64,000 nucleotides of DNA from Bradyrhizobium iriomotense (GTDB lineage: Bacteria > Pseudomonadota > Alphaproteobacteria > Rhizobiales > Xanthobacteraceae): assembly GCF_018129405.1 (NCBI RefSeq), contig NZ_JAFCLP010000001.1, forward strand, positions 992,001 to 1,056,000, written 5' to 3'. The notes under the pieces were generated by a model. The model was given only the letters and a program-made list of their open reading frames with translations. It was not told the origin of the DNA and ran no database searches. Below are positions 1 to 7,297 of this stretch, piece by piece; the first letter of the stretch is position 1; every line of letters begins with the position of its first letter. Both the position numbers and the translations under genes were made by a program.

Positions 1-2
1 AA

Positions 3-161
3 TGGTCGACCAACAAGAGCCATTCGAGCTCGCGCCTGCGGCTGTGCTTTGCAAGCCCCACGCATCAGCAGATTCGCGAGGGCGTCGCCGTGCTGGCCGA
101 GGTCTGCCGCAAGGAGTTCGGCGTGCCGTCTCGCAGCGCCAATGTGGAGAAGCGGGCCTGA
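3..161 (+). CDS. C-terminal end of a PLP-dependent aminotransferase (partial)
   Basis: Only the last 52 residues are inside the window; the frame is open from the left edge to a TGA at 159-161. The visible tail has a run beginning RLCFASPTHQQIREGVAVLA, which resembles the C-terminal small domain of class I/II fold-type I aminotransferases of the MocR/2-aminoadipate type (usual form: LRLNFS.p...I.EGi.rLa.vl). The catalytic lysine lies upstream and cannot be checked. It converges on the dioxygenase gene, whose stop is 10 bases away. The family call is recognition from a short tail, so the substrate is unknown. Confidence 0.6.
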   Translation, partial: WSTNKSHSSSRLRLCFASPTHQQIREGVAVLAEVCRKEFGVPSRSANVEKRA

Positions 162-171
162 GACCGACGCC

Positions 172-1026
172 TCATGAATCGACGTGAAATTCCACGTTGA
201 CCTGGCCGCTGCCCGAGGACGGAAAATAGTCGCAGAGCTGCTCAGCGGCACCGCGATAGTCGGACCAGCCGAGTGCTGCGAACAGCATGATGGTGTCCGC
301 CATCCCGCCCTCGCCGTTGCATTTGATGGCGTAGTCGGGAAGCATGTCGAGGAATTCGCGGTAGCGGCGGGTCTGCCAAAGCTCGAGCACGCGCAAATCG
401 ACCTGGCGGTTGAACTCGCTGGCGACCGACGTCCACGCCTCCGGACCGAGCTTCTTGTTGGGCCACAGCCGGTGCGAGAGTGAACCGCTGGCGAGGATCG
501 CGACCCGTTCCCCGGATTCGTCGATGGCGCGGCGGGTCGCTTCGCCGAGAACCCGGCTCTCCTCGAACGAGGTGAACAGGGGCGAGGCGACCGAGACGAC
601 CTTGGCAAAACCGTCCGGGTTCATGTAGTGCATCGGCACGATGGTGCCGTATTCGAGCCCGAGGCTCGCCACCTGGTGGGCGATGACGTTCAGACCGGCA
701 TCTTCGGCCCTGCGCGCGATCGCTTCAGCGAGCCTGGTATCGCCGGGCAGATCGTAGCGCAGGTCCTGGATCATCTGCGGCGCCTCGTGGCTGGTGAACG
801 AGCCGTGATGCCGCGCGTTGGCGTTGATGTGATAGCCGAAATTCGAGAGCCAGTGGGTATCGAACACCACGAAGCTGGTGACGCCCCGCTCTTTCGCCCG
901 CCGCCCAAGCTCGCGCAAAGAATCGACGGCAGCCTTGCGCGCGGCACGCAACGGGCTGCCGGGCTGCTCCGACAGCATCAATGATGGAACGTGGGTGACC
1001 TTGGCCGCGAGTACGAGCTGCCCCAT
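172..1026 (-). CDS. hpaD: Class III extradiol ring-cleavage dioxygenase, HpaD/HpcB-like
   Basis: The product is 284 residues and resembles 3,4-dihydroxyphenylacetate 2,3-dioxygenase of the LigB superfamily, which opens a catechol ring next to a hydroxyl using non-haem Fe(II). The N-terminus MGQLVLAAKVTHVPS has the family's metal-ligand histidine (H12), VFDTHWL supplies a second histidine (about H58), and SLGLEYGTIVPMHYM carries the conserved glutamate region. A GTG exists at 1035, but the ATG at 1026 matches the family N-terminus and has a GAGG ribosome site 7-8 bases upstream, so I start there. The HTH regulator gene ends only 18 bases upstream on the same strand, so the two are probably co-transcribed. 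No other homoprotocatechuate pathway genes are visible, so the real substrate is unproven; a related catechol or DOPA-type substrate is possible. Confidence 0.8.
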   Translation of the reverse strand: MGQLVLAAKVTHVPSLMLSEQPGSPLRAARKAAVDSLRELGRRAKERGVTSFVVFDTHWLSNFGYHINANARHHGSFTSHEAPQMIQDLRYDLPGDTRLAEAIARRAEDAGLNVIAHQVASLGLEYGTIVPMHYMNPDGFAKVVSVASPLFTSFEESRVLGEATRRAIDESGERVAILASGSLSHRLWPNKKLGPEAWTSVASEFNRQVDLRVLELWQTRRYREFLDMLPDYAIKCNGEGGMADTIMLFAALGWSDYRGAAEQLCDYFPSSGSGQVNVEFHVDS

Positions 1027-1044
1027 GGCGGTCACCTCGCAGCG

Positions 1045-1329
1045 TCAGGCCGCCTGCGGCTGGCTGCTGTGGATGGCGGAGGCCAGCCGCAGCAACAGGA
1101 CGATCGAGACGTTGCCCTTGCCGGCCTCGATCTGGGCGATGTAGCGCTCGGAAATCCCGGAGCGGCGGGCGAGCTCCCGGCGCGACAGGTCGCAGCGGGT
1201 GCGCGAGGACCTCAGGCGGTCGCCCAATTCGGCCAGAAACGCGGTCTCCGAATAGGGCGGCACGGCGCAGCTCCCCGGCAGCACTTCGCCCGCAAAATCC
1301 ATGACTTGATTCAGCATTGGTGTATCCAC
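1045..1329 (-). CDS. Small XRE-type HTH regulator, BoxR/BzdR-like N-domain only
   Basis: The product is about 94 residues with one Cro/C1-type helix-turn-helix covering most of its length (LSRRELARRSGISERYIAQI). The sequence ISERYIAQIEAGKGNVSIV is close to the HTH half of BoxR/BzdR regulators of benzoyl-CoA metabolism. Those proteins normally continue into a shikimate-kinase-like effector domain; here a TGA at 1045-1047 ends the protein directly after the HTH. I chose the GTG at 1329 because GAAGG lies 6 bases upstream; ATG 1317 is the alternative. It lies immediately upstream of the dioxygenase gene in the same direction and probably regulates it. Lack of an effector domain means it either senses nothing itself or works with a partner. 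Confidence 0.7.
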   Translation of the reverse strand: MDTPMLNQVMDFAGEVLPGSCAVPPYSETAFLAELGDRLRSSRTRCDLSRRELARRSGISERYIAQIEAGKGNVSIVLLLRLASAIHSSQPQAA

Positions 1330-1474
1330 GTTCGCCTTCGGAGCTGCTATCCTAGCCCCGCTACGGCCGGCCTCATTGACGCGGATCAAATTCGCGCGCG
1401 ATCGGCAGCTGGCGTGGACGGCCGCGCCCGAGATGCTACAGTTTGGAATTCTTCGAGGCGGGGCTTTTCGGGAC

Positions 1475-1927
1475 ATGACGCGTTGTTTGAGCCGCTGGAC
1501 CACGGCTGCATTGCTATGGGTTGCTTTCATACCTCTGGCGCGCGCGGAGACGCTTGCGGCGACTGTCGAGCAATGGGGCCTGCTCGGCTCATGGGCAGTC
1601 GATTGCGCGGTCCGGCCAGACCGCGACAAGGGTGCGCTGCTGACCTACGAGATCCGGAAGGACGGCCGGGTGATGTACCGGCGCAATTTCGGCGACGCCA
1701 GGGACGAGAACGAGGTGGTGTCCGCCACGGTCAACGCCGAAGGCCTGCTCAATGTGATGGTGTACTTCCCCTCGCTGCATCAGGCTCGCGAGTTCGGGCT
1801 GCTGCTGGACAAGGACGGCAGCCTGCGCGCGATCTACAATCGCAGCGAGCGCGGCGAGTACACGATCAGAGACGGCAAGTACGTCGCCACGGGCGCGCCG
1901 ACGCCCGCGCAGCAGCGCTGCGACTAA
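1475..1927 (+). CDS. Secreted hypothetical protein
   Basis: This is a 150-residue protein with a clear Sec signal peptide (residues 1 to about 25: a basic start, a hydrophobic stretch, then ARA-ET). The mature part begins ETLAATVEQWGLLGSWAVDCA and has a beta-rich pattern with a conserved-looking pair of cysteines (WAVDCA and QQRCD at the end). The pattern LLGSWAVDCA..P resembles small periplasmic lipocalin-like proteins common in Bradyrhizobium, but I do not recognise a named family. An in-frame ATG at 1433 would add residues before the signal peptide and is less likely. It is divergent from the HTH gene and followed by a REP-like palindrome. Confidence 0.65.
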   Translation: MTRCLSRWTTAALLWVAFIPLARAETLAATVEQWGLLGSWAVDCAVRPDRDKGALLTYEIRKDGRVMYRRNFGDARDENEVVSATVNAEGLLNVMVYFPSLHQAREFGLLLDKDGSLRAIYNRSERGEYTIRDGKYVATGAPTPAQQRCD

Positions 1928-1930
1928 GCA

Positions 1931-1990
1931 TTCCGTTTGAGCATGATCTTTCGGAGAACCGCTCCACACTTTTCCGGATCATGCTCTGTC
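1931..1990. repeat. REP-like palindromic repeat, copy 1
   Basis: Arms GAGCATGATC (1939-1948) and GATCATGCTC (1977-1986) are perfect reverse complements around a spacer containing CGGAGAACCGCTCCACAC. The same element recurs at 13795-13850. It sits just after the stop codon of the secreted protein gene, a usual place for REP-type elements. I recognise this sequence type as frequent in Bradyrhizobium spacers. Confidence 0.75.
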
Positions 1991-2025
1991 TGAACATCCG
2001 TTCAGAATTCTCCTGCGATTCCTCC

Positions 2026-2050
2026 GGAACGTTCACGCGAATGCACGGTT
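2026..2050 (+). promoter_or_regulatory. Candidate EcfG (general stress) promoter
   Basis: GGAAC (2026-2030), 16 bases, then GGTT (2047-2050). The alphaproteobacterial EcfG consensus is GGAAC-N16/17-CGTT, so one base differs. It lies 30 bases before the ATG at 2081, the right distance for a promoter. The same GGAAC-N16-GGTT form occurs before two other small stress-type genes here (9403-9427 and 25134-25158). Confidence 0.45.
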
Positions 2051-2080
2051 TAGATTGGCATTCGATTGGAGGAGGACATC

Positions 2081-2311
2081 ATGAAGAGCCTTGGCTATGT
2101 GCTTGCGGCTGTCGGTGCGCTGGCGATCGCGGCGCCGACGCTGGCGAGTGCGGAGACGGTGGTGATCAAGCGTGGTCATCACCACGGCCCGTACGCCGCG
2201 CATGCCGAATACGGCATGCATCGCGACCACGGCTGGCATCGCGGCTGGCGTCATCATGGCGATCGGGTCGTGGTGATCAAGCGCAGCCATCGCCATCACC
2301 ACTGGGACTAA
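2081..2311 (+). CDS. Small secreted histidine-rich protein
   Basis: This is a 76-residue protein with a signal peptide (MKSLGYVLAAVGALAIAA..ASA) and a mature part full of histidine (HHH, HRDHGWHRGWRHH, HRHHHWD) and arginine. The start at ATG 2081 follows GGAGGAG at good spacing; an upstream in-frame ATG at 2066 lies before that ribosome site and is rejected. Such His-rich periplasmic peptides may bind metal ions, but this is inference. The gene has its own candidate EcfG promoter and a strong terminator just downstream. Confidence 0.75.
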   Translation: MKSLGYVLAAVGALAIAAPTLASAETVVIKRGHHHGPYAAHAEYGMHRDHGWHRGWRHHGDRVVVIKRSHRHHHWD

Positions 2312-2329
2312 TGCGCAACGCAAACGTGG

Positions 2330-2354
2330 AAATGGCCCCTCGCGGGGCCATTTC
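2330..2354 (+). terminator. Rho-independent terminator
   Basis: Ten-base arms AAATGGCCCC (2330-2339) and GGGGCCATTT (2344-2353) pair perfectly around a CTCG-type loop, followed by TCTTTG. It lies 19 bases after the stop of the His-rich protein gene. Confidence 0.8.
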
Positions 2355-2365
2355 TTTGCGTTCTT

Positions 2366-2512
2366 CCTTCTCCCCTGCGGGAGAAGGTGGCGCGTAGCGC
2401 CGGATGAGGGGTATCTCTCCACGAACTCACAAGAGTCATGCGCGGAGAGAGACCCCTCACCCGGCTTCGATGCTTCGCATCGAATCCAGCCTCTCCCACA
2501 AGGGGAGAGGGT
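2366..2512. repeat. Long intergenic palindromic repeat, copy 1
   Basis: About 147 bases built from an outer hairpin at each end (CTTCTCCCCTGCGGGAGAAG at 2367-2386; CCTCTCCC..GGGGAGAGG at 2490-2510), a central CCCCTCACCCGG block and an inner hairpin GATGC-TTC-GCATC (2469-2481). Related copies lie at 5524-5691 and 56873-57017. It abuts the stop codon of the aldo/keto reductase gene, so its last hairpin may also end that transcript. Confidence 0.75.
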
Positions 2513-2521
2513 GAAGAGCGA

Positions 2522-3340
2522 CTAATCCCACGCCGGCGCAAAGCCCGGATTGACGCAGCGCCTGTCCTTCGCCAGCGCGGCGATCTTCTTGCGGTCGGCA
2601 TCGTCGAGCGTGATCGTGAGCGCATCGAGATTGGCCTGCTGGCTCTCGCTGCGCGAGGCCTTCGGAATCGCGGCGACGCCGTCCTGGTCGAGCAGCCATT
2701 TCAGCGCGACTTGCGCGGCGGTCGCATTGTGTTTGGTGCCGATCTCTTCCAGCACGGGATCCGACGCGATACGCCCCTGCGCCAGCGGGCAATAGGCGAC
2801 CAGCGGGATCGACCTGGGCTTGAGATAGGCCAGCACCTTCGATTGATCGAGCATCGCGTGATATTCGATCTGGTTGCAGGCGATCGGCGCCTTGATGTCC
2901 TCGACCGCGATCTTGAGCAGCGCGGTGGTGAAGTTGGCAACGCCGATGGCCCGCGTGCGTCCCTCCTCCTTCAGCTTCATCAAGGTCTCGAACACCGCGC
3001 CCCAGTTCGCGGACTTCGACGGCCAGTGCACGAGATAGAGATCGACATGATCTAGCCGCAGCTTCGTCAGGCTGGTATCGAAGGCACGGCGGATGGCGTC
3101 GGGGGCGAGGTTCTCGTGCCACACCTTCGTCGTAACGTGCAGCTCGCCGCGCGGCAGGCGGGCAGCGGCAAGCGCGGCGCCGATCGCCTCTTCGTTGGCG
3201 TACATCTCGGCGGTGTCGATGTGGCGGTAGCCGATCGCGAGCGCGCTCTCGACCGCCGCCCGGCAGGCATCGCCCTGCATGCGGAAGGTGCCGAGGCCGA
3301 GCTTGGGCATGCTGATGCCCTGTGTCTTCAGATGATCCAT
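2522..3340 (-). CDS. dkgB: Aldo/keto reductase, 2,5-diketo-D-gluconate reductase type
   Basis: The 272-residue protein is full length for the AKR5-like group. The catalytic tetrad is visible: D42 and Y47 in YRHIDTAEMYANE, K72 in TTKVWHE, and H105 in YLVHWPS. The C-terminal IPKASRSESQQAN is the NADPH-binding region, with the usual lysine, serine and arginine. These enzymes reduce aldehydes and diketo sugars in the cytoplasm with NADPH. The ATG at 3340 has AGGAG eight bases upstream. The gene stands alone between a repeat element and a 245-base spacer, so the context does not define the substrate; the dkgB symbol is by resemblance only. Confidence 0.85.
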   Translation of the reverse strand: MDHLKTQGISMPKLGLGTFRMQGDACRAAVESALAIGYRHIDTAEMYANEEAIGAALAAARLPRGELHVTTKVWHENLAPDAIRRAFDTSLTKLRLDHVDLYLVHWPSKSANWGAVFETLMKLKEEGRTRAIGVANFTTALLKIAVEDIKAPIACNQIEYHAMLDQSKVLAYLKPRSIPLVAYCPLAQGRIASDPVLEEIGTKHNATAAQVALKWLLDQDGVAAIPKASRSESQQANLDALTITLDDADRKKIAALAKDRRCVNPGFAPAWD

Positions 3341-3597
3341 GAAACAGGCTCCTGACGTATTTCAGCCCGCCGAATGCGCGCAGCGATGCCGCGTGAGCAG
3401 ACTCTTCAGTGATGGAAAAGAGATGGCAGGAGCGGACATTATAGCGCGCCGCCGGAGCAGGGCCAAATCAAGATCAGGTCAGCAAGATAGCCAGCGGGTA
3501 TCGCCGCGACAGCCAAACGGCATTTCAGATCGGCTCCCTCTCCTGTCAGCATCTCACCATCGCGGTCATTCCGGCCGCACACAAGATGGAGACGATC
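3341..3597. other. Intergenic spacer between divergent genes
   Basis: About 257 bases between the aldo/keto reductase and the small secreted protein. It must hold both promoters, but I see no convincing hairpin, operator or small ORF in it. Confidence 0.5.
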
Positions 3598-3819
3598 ATG
3601 AAGACGCTTTTGACGATGGCCATTTTGGCGGCTGCCGTTGCCGGCGCCGCCCCGGCGCATGCCGACGGCTTTGCCTATATGGGCTCGCCCAAGCAGGGCG
3701 AATTTTTCGTCCGGCAGACCACCGCGCCGCGCGCTCCGGACTGGATGAACGCACGCGCGGAGACCCCGCGACCCGCGACCCAGCCGGTGCGCGGCGGCAT
3801 CGGCCTTCGTGCGCCTTAG
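3598..3819 (+). CDS. Small secreted protein
   Basis: The product is 73 residues. A signal peptide (MKTLLTMAILAAAVAGAAPAHA) is followed by a short proline- and arginine-containing tail (TTAPRAPDWMNARAETPRPATQPVRGG). ATG 3598 is used because GGAG lies just 6-7 bases before it; ATG 3586 precedes the ribosome site. Its TAG stop overlaps the TAA stop of the convergent phosphatase gene by 4 bases. The family is not recognised; it looks like a periplasmic peptide. Confidence 0.65.
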   Translation: MKTLLTMAILAAAVAGAAPAHADGFAYMGSPKQGEFFVRQTTAPRAPDWMNARAETPRPATQPVRGGIGLRAP

Positions 3820-5390
3820 GAATGCTGCGCCACCACGGCCGGACGCGCCTGCGGTTGCGGCACGATGTCGACCGACCAGAGGTCGCGGTTGTCGACATCC
3901 TTCAGGGTCACGGTCATGACGCTGCTCGCAGCGTCGATGTCGACGCGGCCAAAGAATTGCAGGCCGAAGCAGGGCGCGAGATTGTCGCCCTGCGCTGCGC
4001 TACAGCCATTCTGGTACATCGCGACCGGGCCAAATGTGTTGTCGAGCTCGCCGGGCCCCCAGGTGCCGGCATGCAGCGGGCCGGAGACAAATTCCCAGAA
4101 CGGCTCAAAGTCCTGAAACTGCGCTTTGTTCGGATCGTAATAATGCGCGGCAGTGTAGTGCATGTCGGCGGTGAGCCAGACGATGTTGCGCACGCCCGCG
4201 CGCTTGATCGAGGCAAGCAGATCGGCGATCTCGTGCTCGCGTCGATCCGGCGCCCCATTGCCGAGCGCGACCGCGTCGAGGCTGACCAGGCCAATCGGCA
4301 GGTCGGCCGCAATCACCTTCCAGGTCGCGCGGGACGCGGCAAGCTCGCGCTTCAGCCAGGCGAGCTGCTCGGCGCCGAAAATCCAGCCGCGGTGATCCTC
4401 GCCCTTGTTCCAGCTGTCGTCGCGATAGCTGCGCATGTCGATCATGAAGACGTCGAGCAGCGGGCCGTAGGCGATCTTGCGATAGACCCGGCCCTGCCGC
4501 GCGCTGATGTCGCGGATCGGCATGAAGTCGAAGAAAGCGCGGCGGGCGCGCGCGACCAGGCGCGGGGTGCCGTCATCCTCAAAACCGGCATCGTCATAGC
4601 TACCGAACGGCGACCAGTCGTTGGTGACCTCGTGGTCGTCCCATTGCGCGAACATCGGCACCTGCGCGTGGAAGGCGCGAAAATGCTCGTCCAGATGGTT
4701 GTATTTGTAATTGCCGCGGAACTGCGCCAGCGTGTGCGCGACCTCGGCTTTTTCCTCGGTGACGATGTTGCGCCAGGTCTCGCCGTTCGGCAGCTTCTGC
4801 TCGGAAGGAATCGTGCAGTCGGCGTAGATATGATCGCCGGAATGGATGAAGAAATCAGGGCGATTGTCGCGCATGGTGCGATAGCTGCGAAAGCCGCCGC
4901 GCGCGACGTCGATGCCCCAGCCCTGCCCGGCGGTGTCGCCGGACCACAGAAACGAGATCGATTTTCCTGCGGCCGGCGCGGTGCGGAAATGGCCGACGCG
5001 GCTTTCACCGGCGATGCCGGTGGCGATGTCGTCGAAGCGGATGCGGTAGAAGATGTCCTGCCCGGGCGGCAGGTCGTTCAGCAGCAGTTTCGAGGTGAAA
5101 TCTGCATCCGGCAGAGCGTCGCGCGCAGCCGACGCAATGATGGTCTTGAAGCTCTCTGTGGTCGAGCACTCCACGTGCATCCGTGCGGCCCGGTCCGCGC
5201 GCGCCCAGACCACGGCAGAGCCATCCGAGACGTCGCCGGACTGGATGCCGCCTGCGATCTGGGGGCGGTCGGCGGCGCGGCTGATGCGGGGCGTTGCGAG
5301 CGTGCCGAGCGAGGCGACGGCGAGGCTTGAAGTCGAGCGGACCAGGAATTGTCGCCGGGTCCATGCGCGCTGGGCGCGGAGCGTTGCCAT
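3816..5390 (-). CDS. phoD: PhoD-type alkaline phosphatase/phosphodiesterase, Tat-exported
   Basis: The 524-residue protein carries a twin-arginine signal (TRRQFL at 11-16, hydrophobic core ending SRAAD), so it is probably folded with metals in the cytoplasm and exported. An N-terminal Fn3-like domain (about 45-140) precedes the metallophosphatase core with SGDT, SGDHIYAD, WDDHEVTND and TADMHY, which supply the Fe(III)/Ca ligands of PhoD enzymes. It should release phosphate from phosphomono- and diesters in the periplasm. The start is the ATG at 5390. The gene is monocistronic, with a palindromic repeat upstream. No Pho box was evident to me. Confidence 0.88.
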   Translation of the reverse strand: MATLRAQRAWTRRQFLVRSTSSLAVASLGTLATPRISRAADRPQIAGGIQSGDVSDGSAVVWARADRAARMHVECSTTESFKTIIASAARDALPDADFTSKLLLNDLPPGQDIFYRIRFDDIATGIAGESRVGHFRTAPAAGKSISFLWSGDTAGQGWGIDVARGGFRSYRTMRDNRPDFFIHSGDHIYADCTIPSEQKLPNGETWRNIVTEEKAEVAHTLAQFRGNYKYNHLDEHFRAFHAQVPMFAQWDDHEVTNDWSPFGSYDDAGFEDDGTPRLVARARRAFFDFMPIRDISARQGRVYRKIAYGPLLDVFMIDMRSYRDDSWNKGEDHRGWIFGAEQLAWLKRELAASRATWKVIAADLPIGLVSLDAVALGNGAPDRREHEIADLLASIKRAGVRNIVWLTADMHYTAAHYYDPNKAQFQDFEPFWEFVSGPLHAGTWGPGELDNTFGPVAMYQNGCSAAQGDNLAPCFGLQFFGRVDIDAASSVMTVTLKDVDNRDLWSVDIVPQPQARPAVVAQHS

Positions 5391-5523
5391 TCAGGAGACC
5401 TTCGTCGAATCGCGACGGAAGGTGCCTGCGCTCCTTGACTCCACCCTGACGGTTTCTTGACTCCGCGCCTACGGTTTTGCGACGCGGGGATGACGTGCGA
5501 TATGCAGCCGCGGCGACGGTCTG

Positions 5524-5691
5524 CTCCCTCGCCCCGCTTGCGGGGCCGCGACGAGCTTCGCTCGCGCTGAGAGGGTTGGGGTGAGGGGGAGCCTCCGCGG
5601 GGACGGTGAGAGTTCAACTCGCGGAGAGCCCCCTCACCCGGATTACATCTTCGATGCAATCCGGCCTCTCCCCGCAAGCGGGGAGAGGCGA
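5524..5691. repeat. Long intergenic palindromic repeat, copy 2
   Basis: The element has the same design as copies 1 and 3: a left hairpin (GCCCCGCTTGCGGGGC, 5531-5546), a central CCCCTCACCCGGATT block (about 5630-5644), an inner ATCTTCGAT hairpin, and a right hairpin CCTCTCCCCGC..GCGGGGAGAGG (5664-5687). The right arm is almost identical to that of copy 3. It lies between the phoD start and the stop of the next gene. Confidence 0.75.
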
Positions 5692-5705
5692 AGAGAATGC
5701 TGCGA

Positions 5706-6125
5706 CTACCGCTTCCAGTTGCAGATGCCGCCGCTGCGGCACGGCCAGGTCTGGATGCGGGTGTCCATGGCCTGCGCGTCGAGCGGATTGCCGCGGCGAT
5801 GCGCGAGCTTGGTGCGGGCAGCGCCGCGGGGCTGCGTGCTCTTCGTATGCGCGACCTTCGGCTCCGGCACGTGCACGCGTTCGGCCGCGACCTTCTTCGG
5901 CACATCCATCGGCTCGACCCTAGCCTGCGCCTCGTTGCCGCCCTTCGCCTCGAGTGCGACCGGCGCGAATTGCGTCTCGGGCCCGAGTCGCTTCGGCGAC
6001 AGCACCGCCTTGGAGAGATCGAGACCGAGATATTCGTCAGGCTTGTAGTCGTCAGCGCGCGCCATGCCACCCCACGCAACGGCGAGGGCTACGGCAACGG
6101 CAAAAGTAACGCTTTTCAGGACCAC
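5706..6125 (-). CDS. Secreted hypothetical protein with Cys-containing C-terminus
   Basis: The product is 139 residues. It begins with a GTG at 6125, supported by AGGAGG seven bases upstream. Residues 1 to about 24 form a signal peptide (ending ARADD). The middle is low-complexity, rich in Lys, Pro and Glu. The end, NPLDAQAMDTRIQTWPC followed by RSGGICNWKR, looks like a conserved motif with two cysteines. I do not recognise a named family; an envelope protein is likely. A perfect 17-base palindrome lies 27 bases upstream of the start. Confidence 0.65.
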   Translation of the reverse strand: MVLKSVTFAVAVALAVAWGGMARADDYKPDEYLGLDLSKAVLSPKRLGPETQFAPVALEAKGGNEAQARVEPMDVPKKVAAERVHVPEPKVAHTKSTQPRGAARTKLAHRRGNPLDAQAMDTRIQTWPCRSGGICNWKR

Positions 6126-6151
6126 GGACGCCTCCTGAAATTGAATTATTA

Positions 6152-6168
6152 AGGGGTAATTTACCCCT
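6152..6168. promoter_or_regulatory. Palindromic operator candidate
   Basis: AGGGGTAA and TTACCCCT are perfect 8-base inverted arms with a single base between, in an AT-rich stretch upstream of the secreted protein gene that starts at 6125. The position fits an operator or a hairpin in the leader. No nearby regulator is an obvious partner. Confidence 0.45.
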
Positions 6169-6232
6169 ATTTAGGAGGCGTCGCGCGGAATTCCAGCGGC
6201 CGGTTGCCGCCGTGGTTAAGAAGTTGGCGGTG

Positions 6233-7234
6233 TCAAGCGACCTTTCGCGTCGCCCCCGTCCCATCCAGGAACCCCATCAGGCGGCCGCGGATGATGGTTT
6301 CCGCCTCGTTCATGATGCGATCGATGAGTTCCTTGCAGGAGGGGATGTCGCGGATGAGGCCGGCGACCATGCCGCAGCTCCAGGCACCGGCGTCCATCTG
6401 TCCCTCCAGCATGATCCTGGGATAGACGCCGGCGACCTGGTCGTGAATGTCGTCGATGGTGAGCTTGGCGCCCTTCTCGCGCTCGATCTCGATCAGGCGA
6501 TCGACATTGGCATTCTTCAGCACGCGTTCAGTGTTGCGCAGGGCGCGCATGATGAGCCGGGTGTCGAGCTCGGTCGCTGCAACAAGCGCGTTCTTCACGT
6601 TCTGATGCACCGGGGCTTCCTTGGTCGCGATAAAGCGCGTGCCCATGTTCATGCCGGCCGCGCCCAGCGAGAGCGCCGCGACGAGACTGCGCCCGTCGGC
6701 CATGCCGCCGGAGGCCACGAACGGGATCTTCAACTCCTCCGCCGCGCGCGGCAGCAGGATCATGTTGGGGATGTCGTCCTCGCCGGGATGGCCGCCACAC
6801 TCGAAGCCGTCGACGCTGACGGCATCGCAGCCGATGCGCTCGGCCTTCAGCGAATGACGGACCGAGGTGCATTTGTGGATCACCTTGATGCCGGCAGCCT
6901 TCAGCGCCGGCATGTAGGCTTCCGGGCTGCGGCCCGCGGTCTCCACCGCCTTGATGCCGCCCTCGACGATGGCGGCGATATATTCCGGATAGGGTGGCGC
7001 AGAGAAGGCCGGCAGAAAGGTCAGATTCACGCCGAACGGCTTGTCGGTCACGTCGCGGCAGCGCGCGATCTCTTTCGCCAGCAATTCCGGCGTTTTCTGC
7101 GTGAGGCCGGTGATGATGCCGAGCCCGCCGGCATTCGAGACGGCGGCGGCAAGCTCGGCAAAGCCGACGAAATGCATGCCGCCCTGGATGATCGGGTGCT
7201 CGATGCCGAACAGTTCGGTGATCGCAGTCTTCAC
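6233..7234 (-). CDS. Nitronate monooxygenase (2-nitropropane dioxygenase family)
   Basis: The 333-residue FMN-dependent TIM-barrel enzyme oxidises alkyl nitronates. It shows the family's QGGMHFVG near the N-terminus (FMN), GFECGGHPGEDD (phosphate and substrate loop), ASGGMADGRSLVAAL and GAAGMNMGTRF (FMN phosphate binding). Length is typical for class I/II NMOs. The start is GTG 7234 with GGAGGAG six bases upstream. The SDR gene lies 63 bases upstream in the same direction, so the two may form an operon read from the spacer shared with hxlR. Many enzymes of this family have unknown physiological substrates; acyl-CoA-linked or nitroalkane detoxifying roles are both possible. Confidence 0.85.
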   Translation of the reverse strand: MKTAITELFGIEHPIIQGGMHFVGFAELAAAVSNAGGLGIITGLTQKTPELLAKEIARCRDVTDKPFGVNLTFLPAFSAPPYPEYIAAIVEGGIKAVETAGRSPEAYMPALKAAGIKVIHKCTSVRHSLKAERIGCDAVSVDGFECGGHPGEDDIPNMILLPRAAEELKIPFVASGGMADGRSLVAALSLGAAGMNMGTRFIATKEAPVHQNVKNALVAATELDTRLIMRALRNTERVLKNANVDRLIEIEREKGAKLTIDDIHDQVAGVYPRIMLEGQMDAGAWSCGMVAGLIRDIPSCKELIDRIMNEAETIIRGRLMGFLDGTGATRKVA

Positions 7235-7297
7235 GTAAGCTCCTCCCGGAATTTTTGCTTGGGTTGGGATCAGTCTAGCCGGACTTTTGCGCGGCGG

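Noticed and set aside
991-2397. A 468-residue plus-strand frame
   Set aside because: It overlaps the HTH gene in antisense, the secreted protein and the His-rich protein in other frames and has low-complexity Arg/Gly composition typical of out-of-frame GC-rich DNA.
3339-5330. A 663-residue plus-strand frame
   Set aside because: Shadow of phoD; the minus strand has all the metal motifs and a Tat signal.
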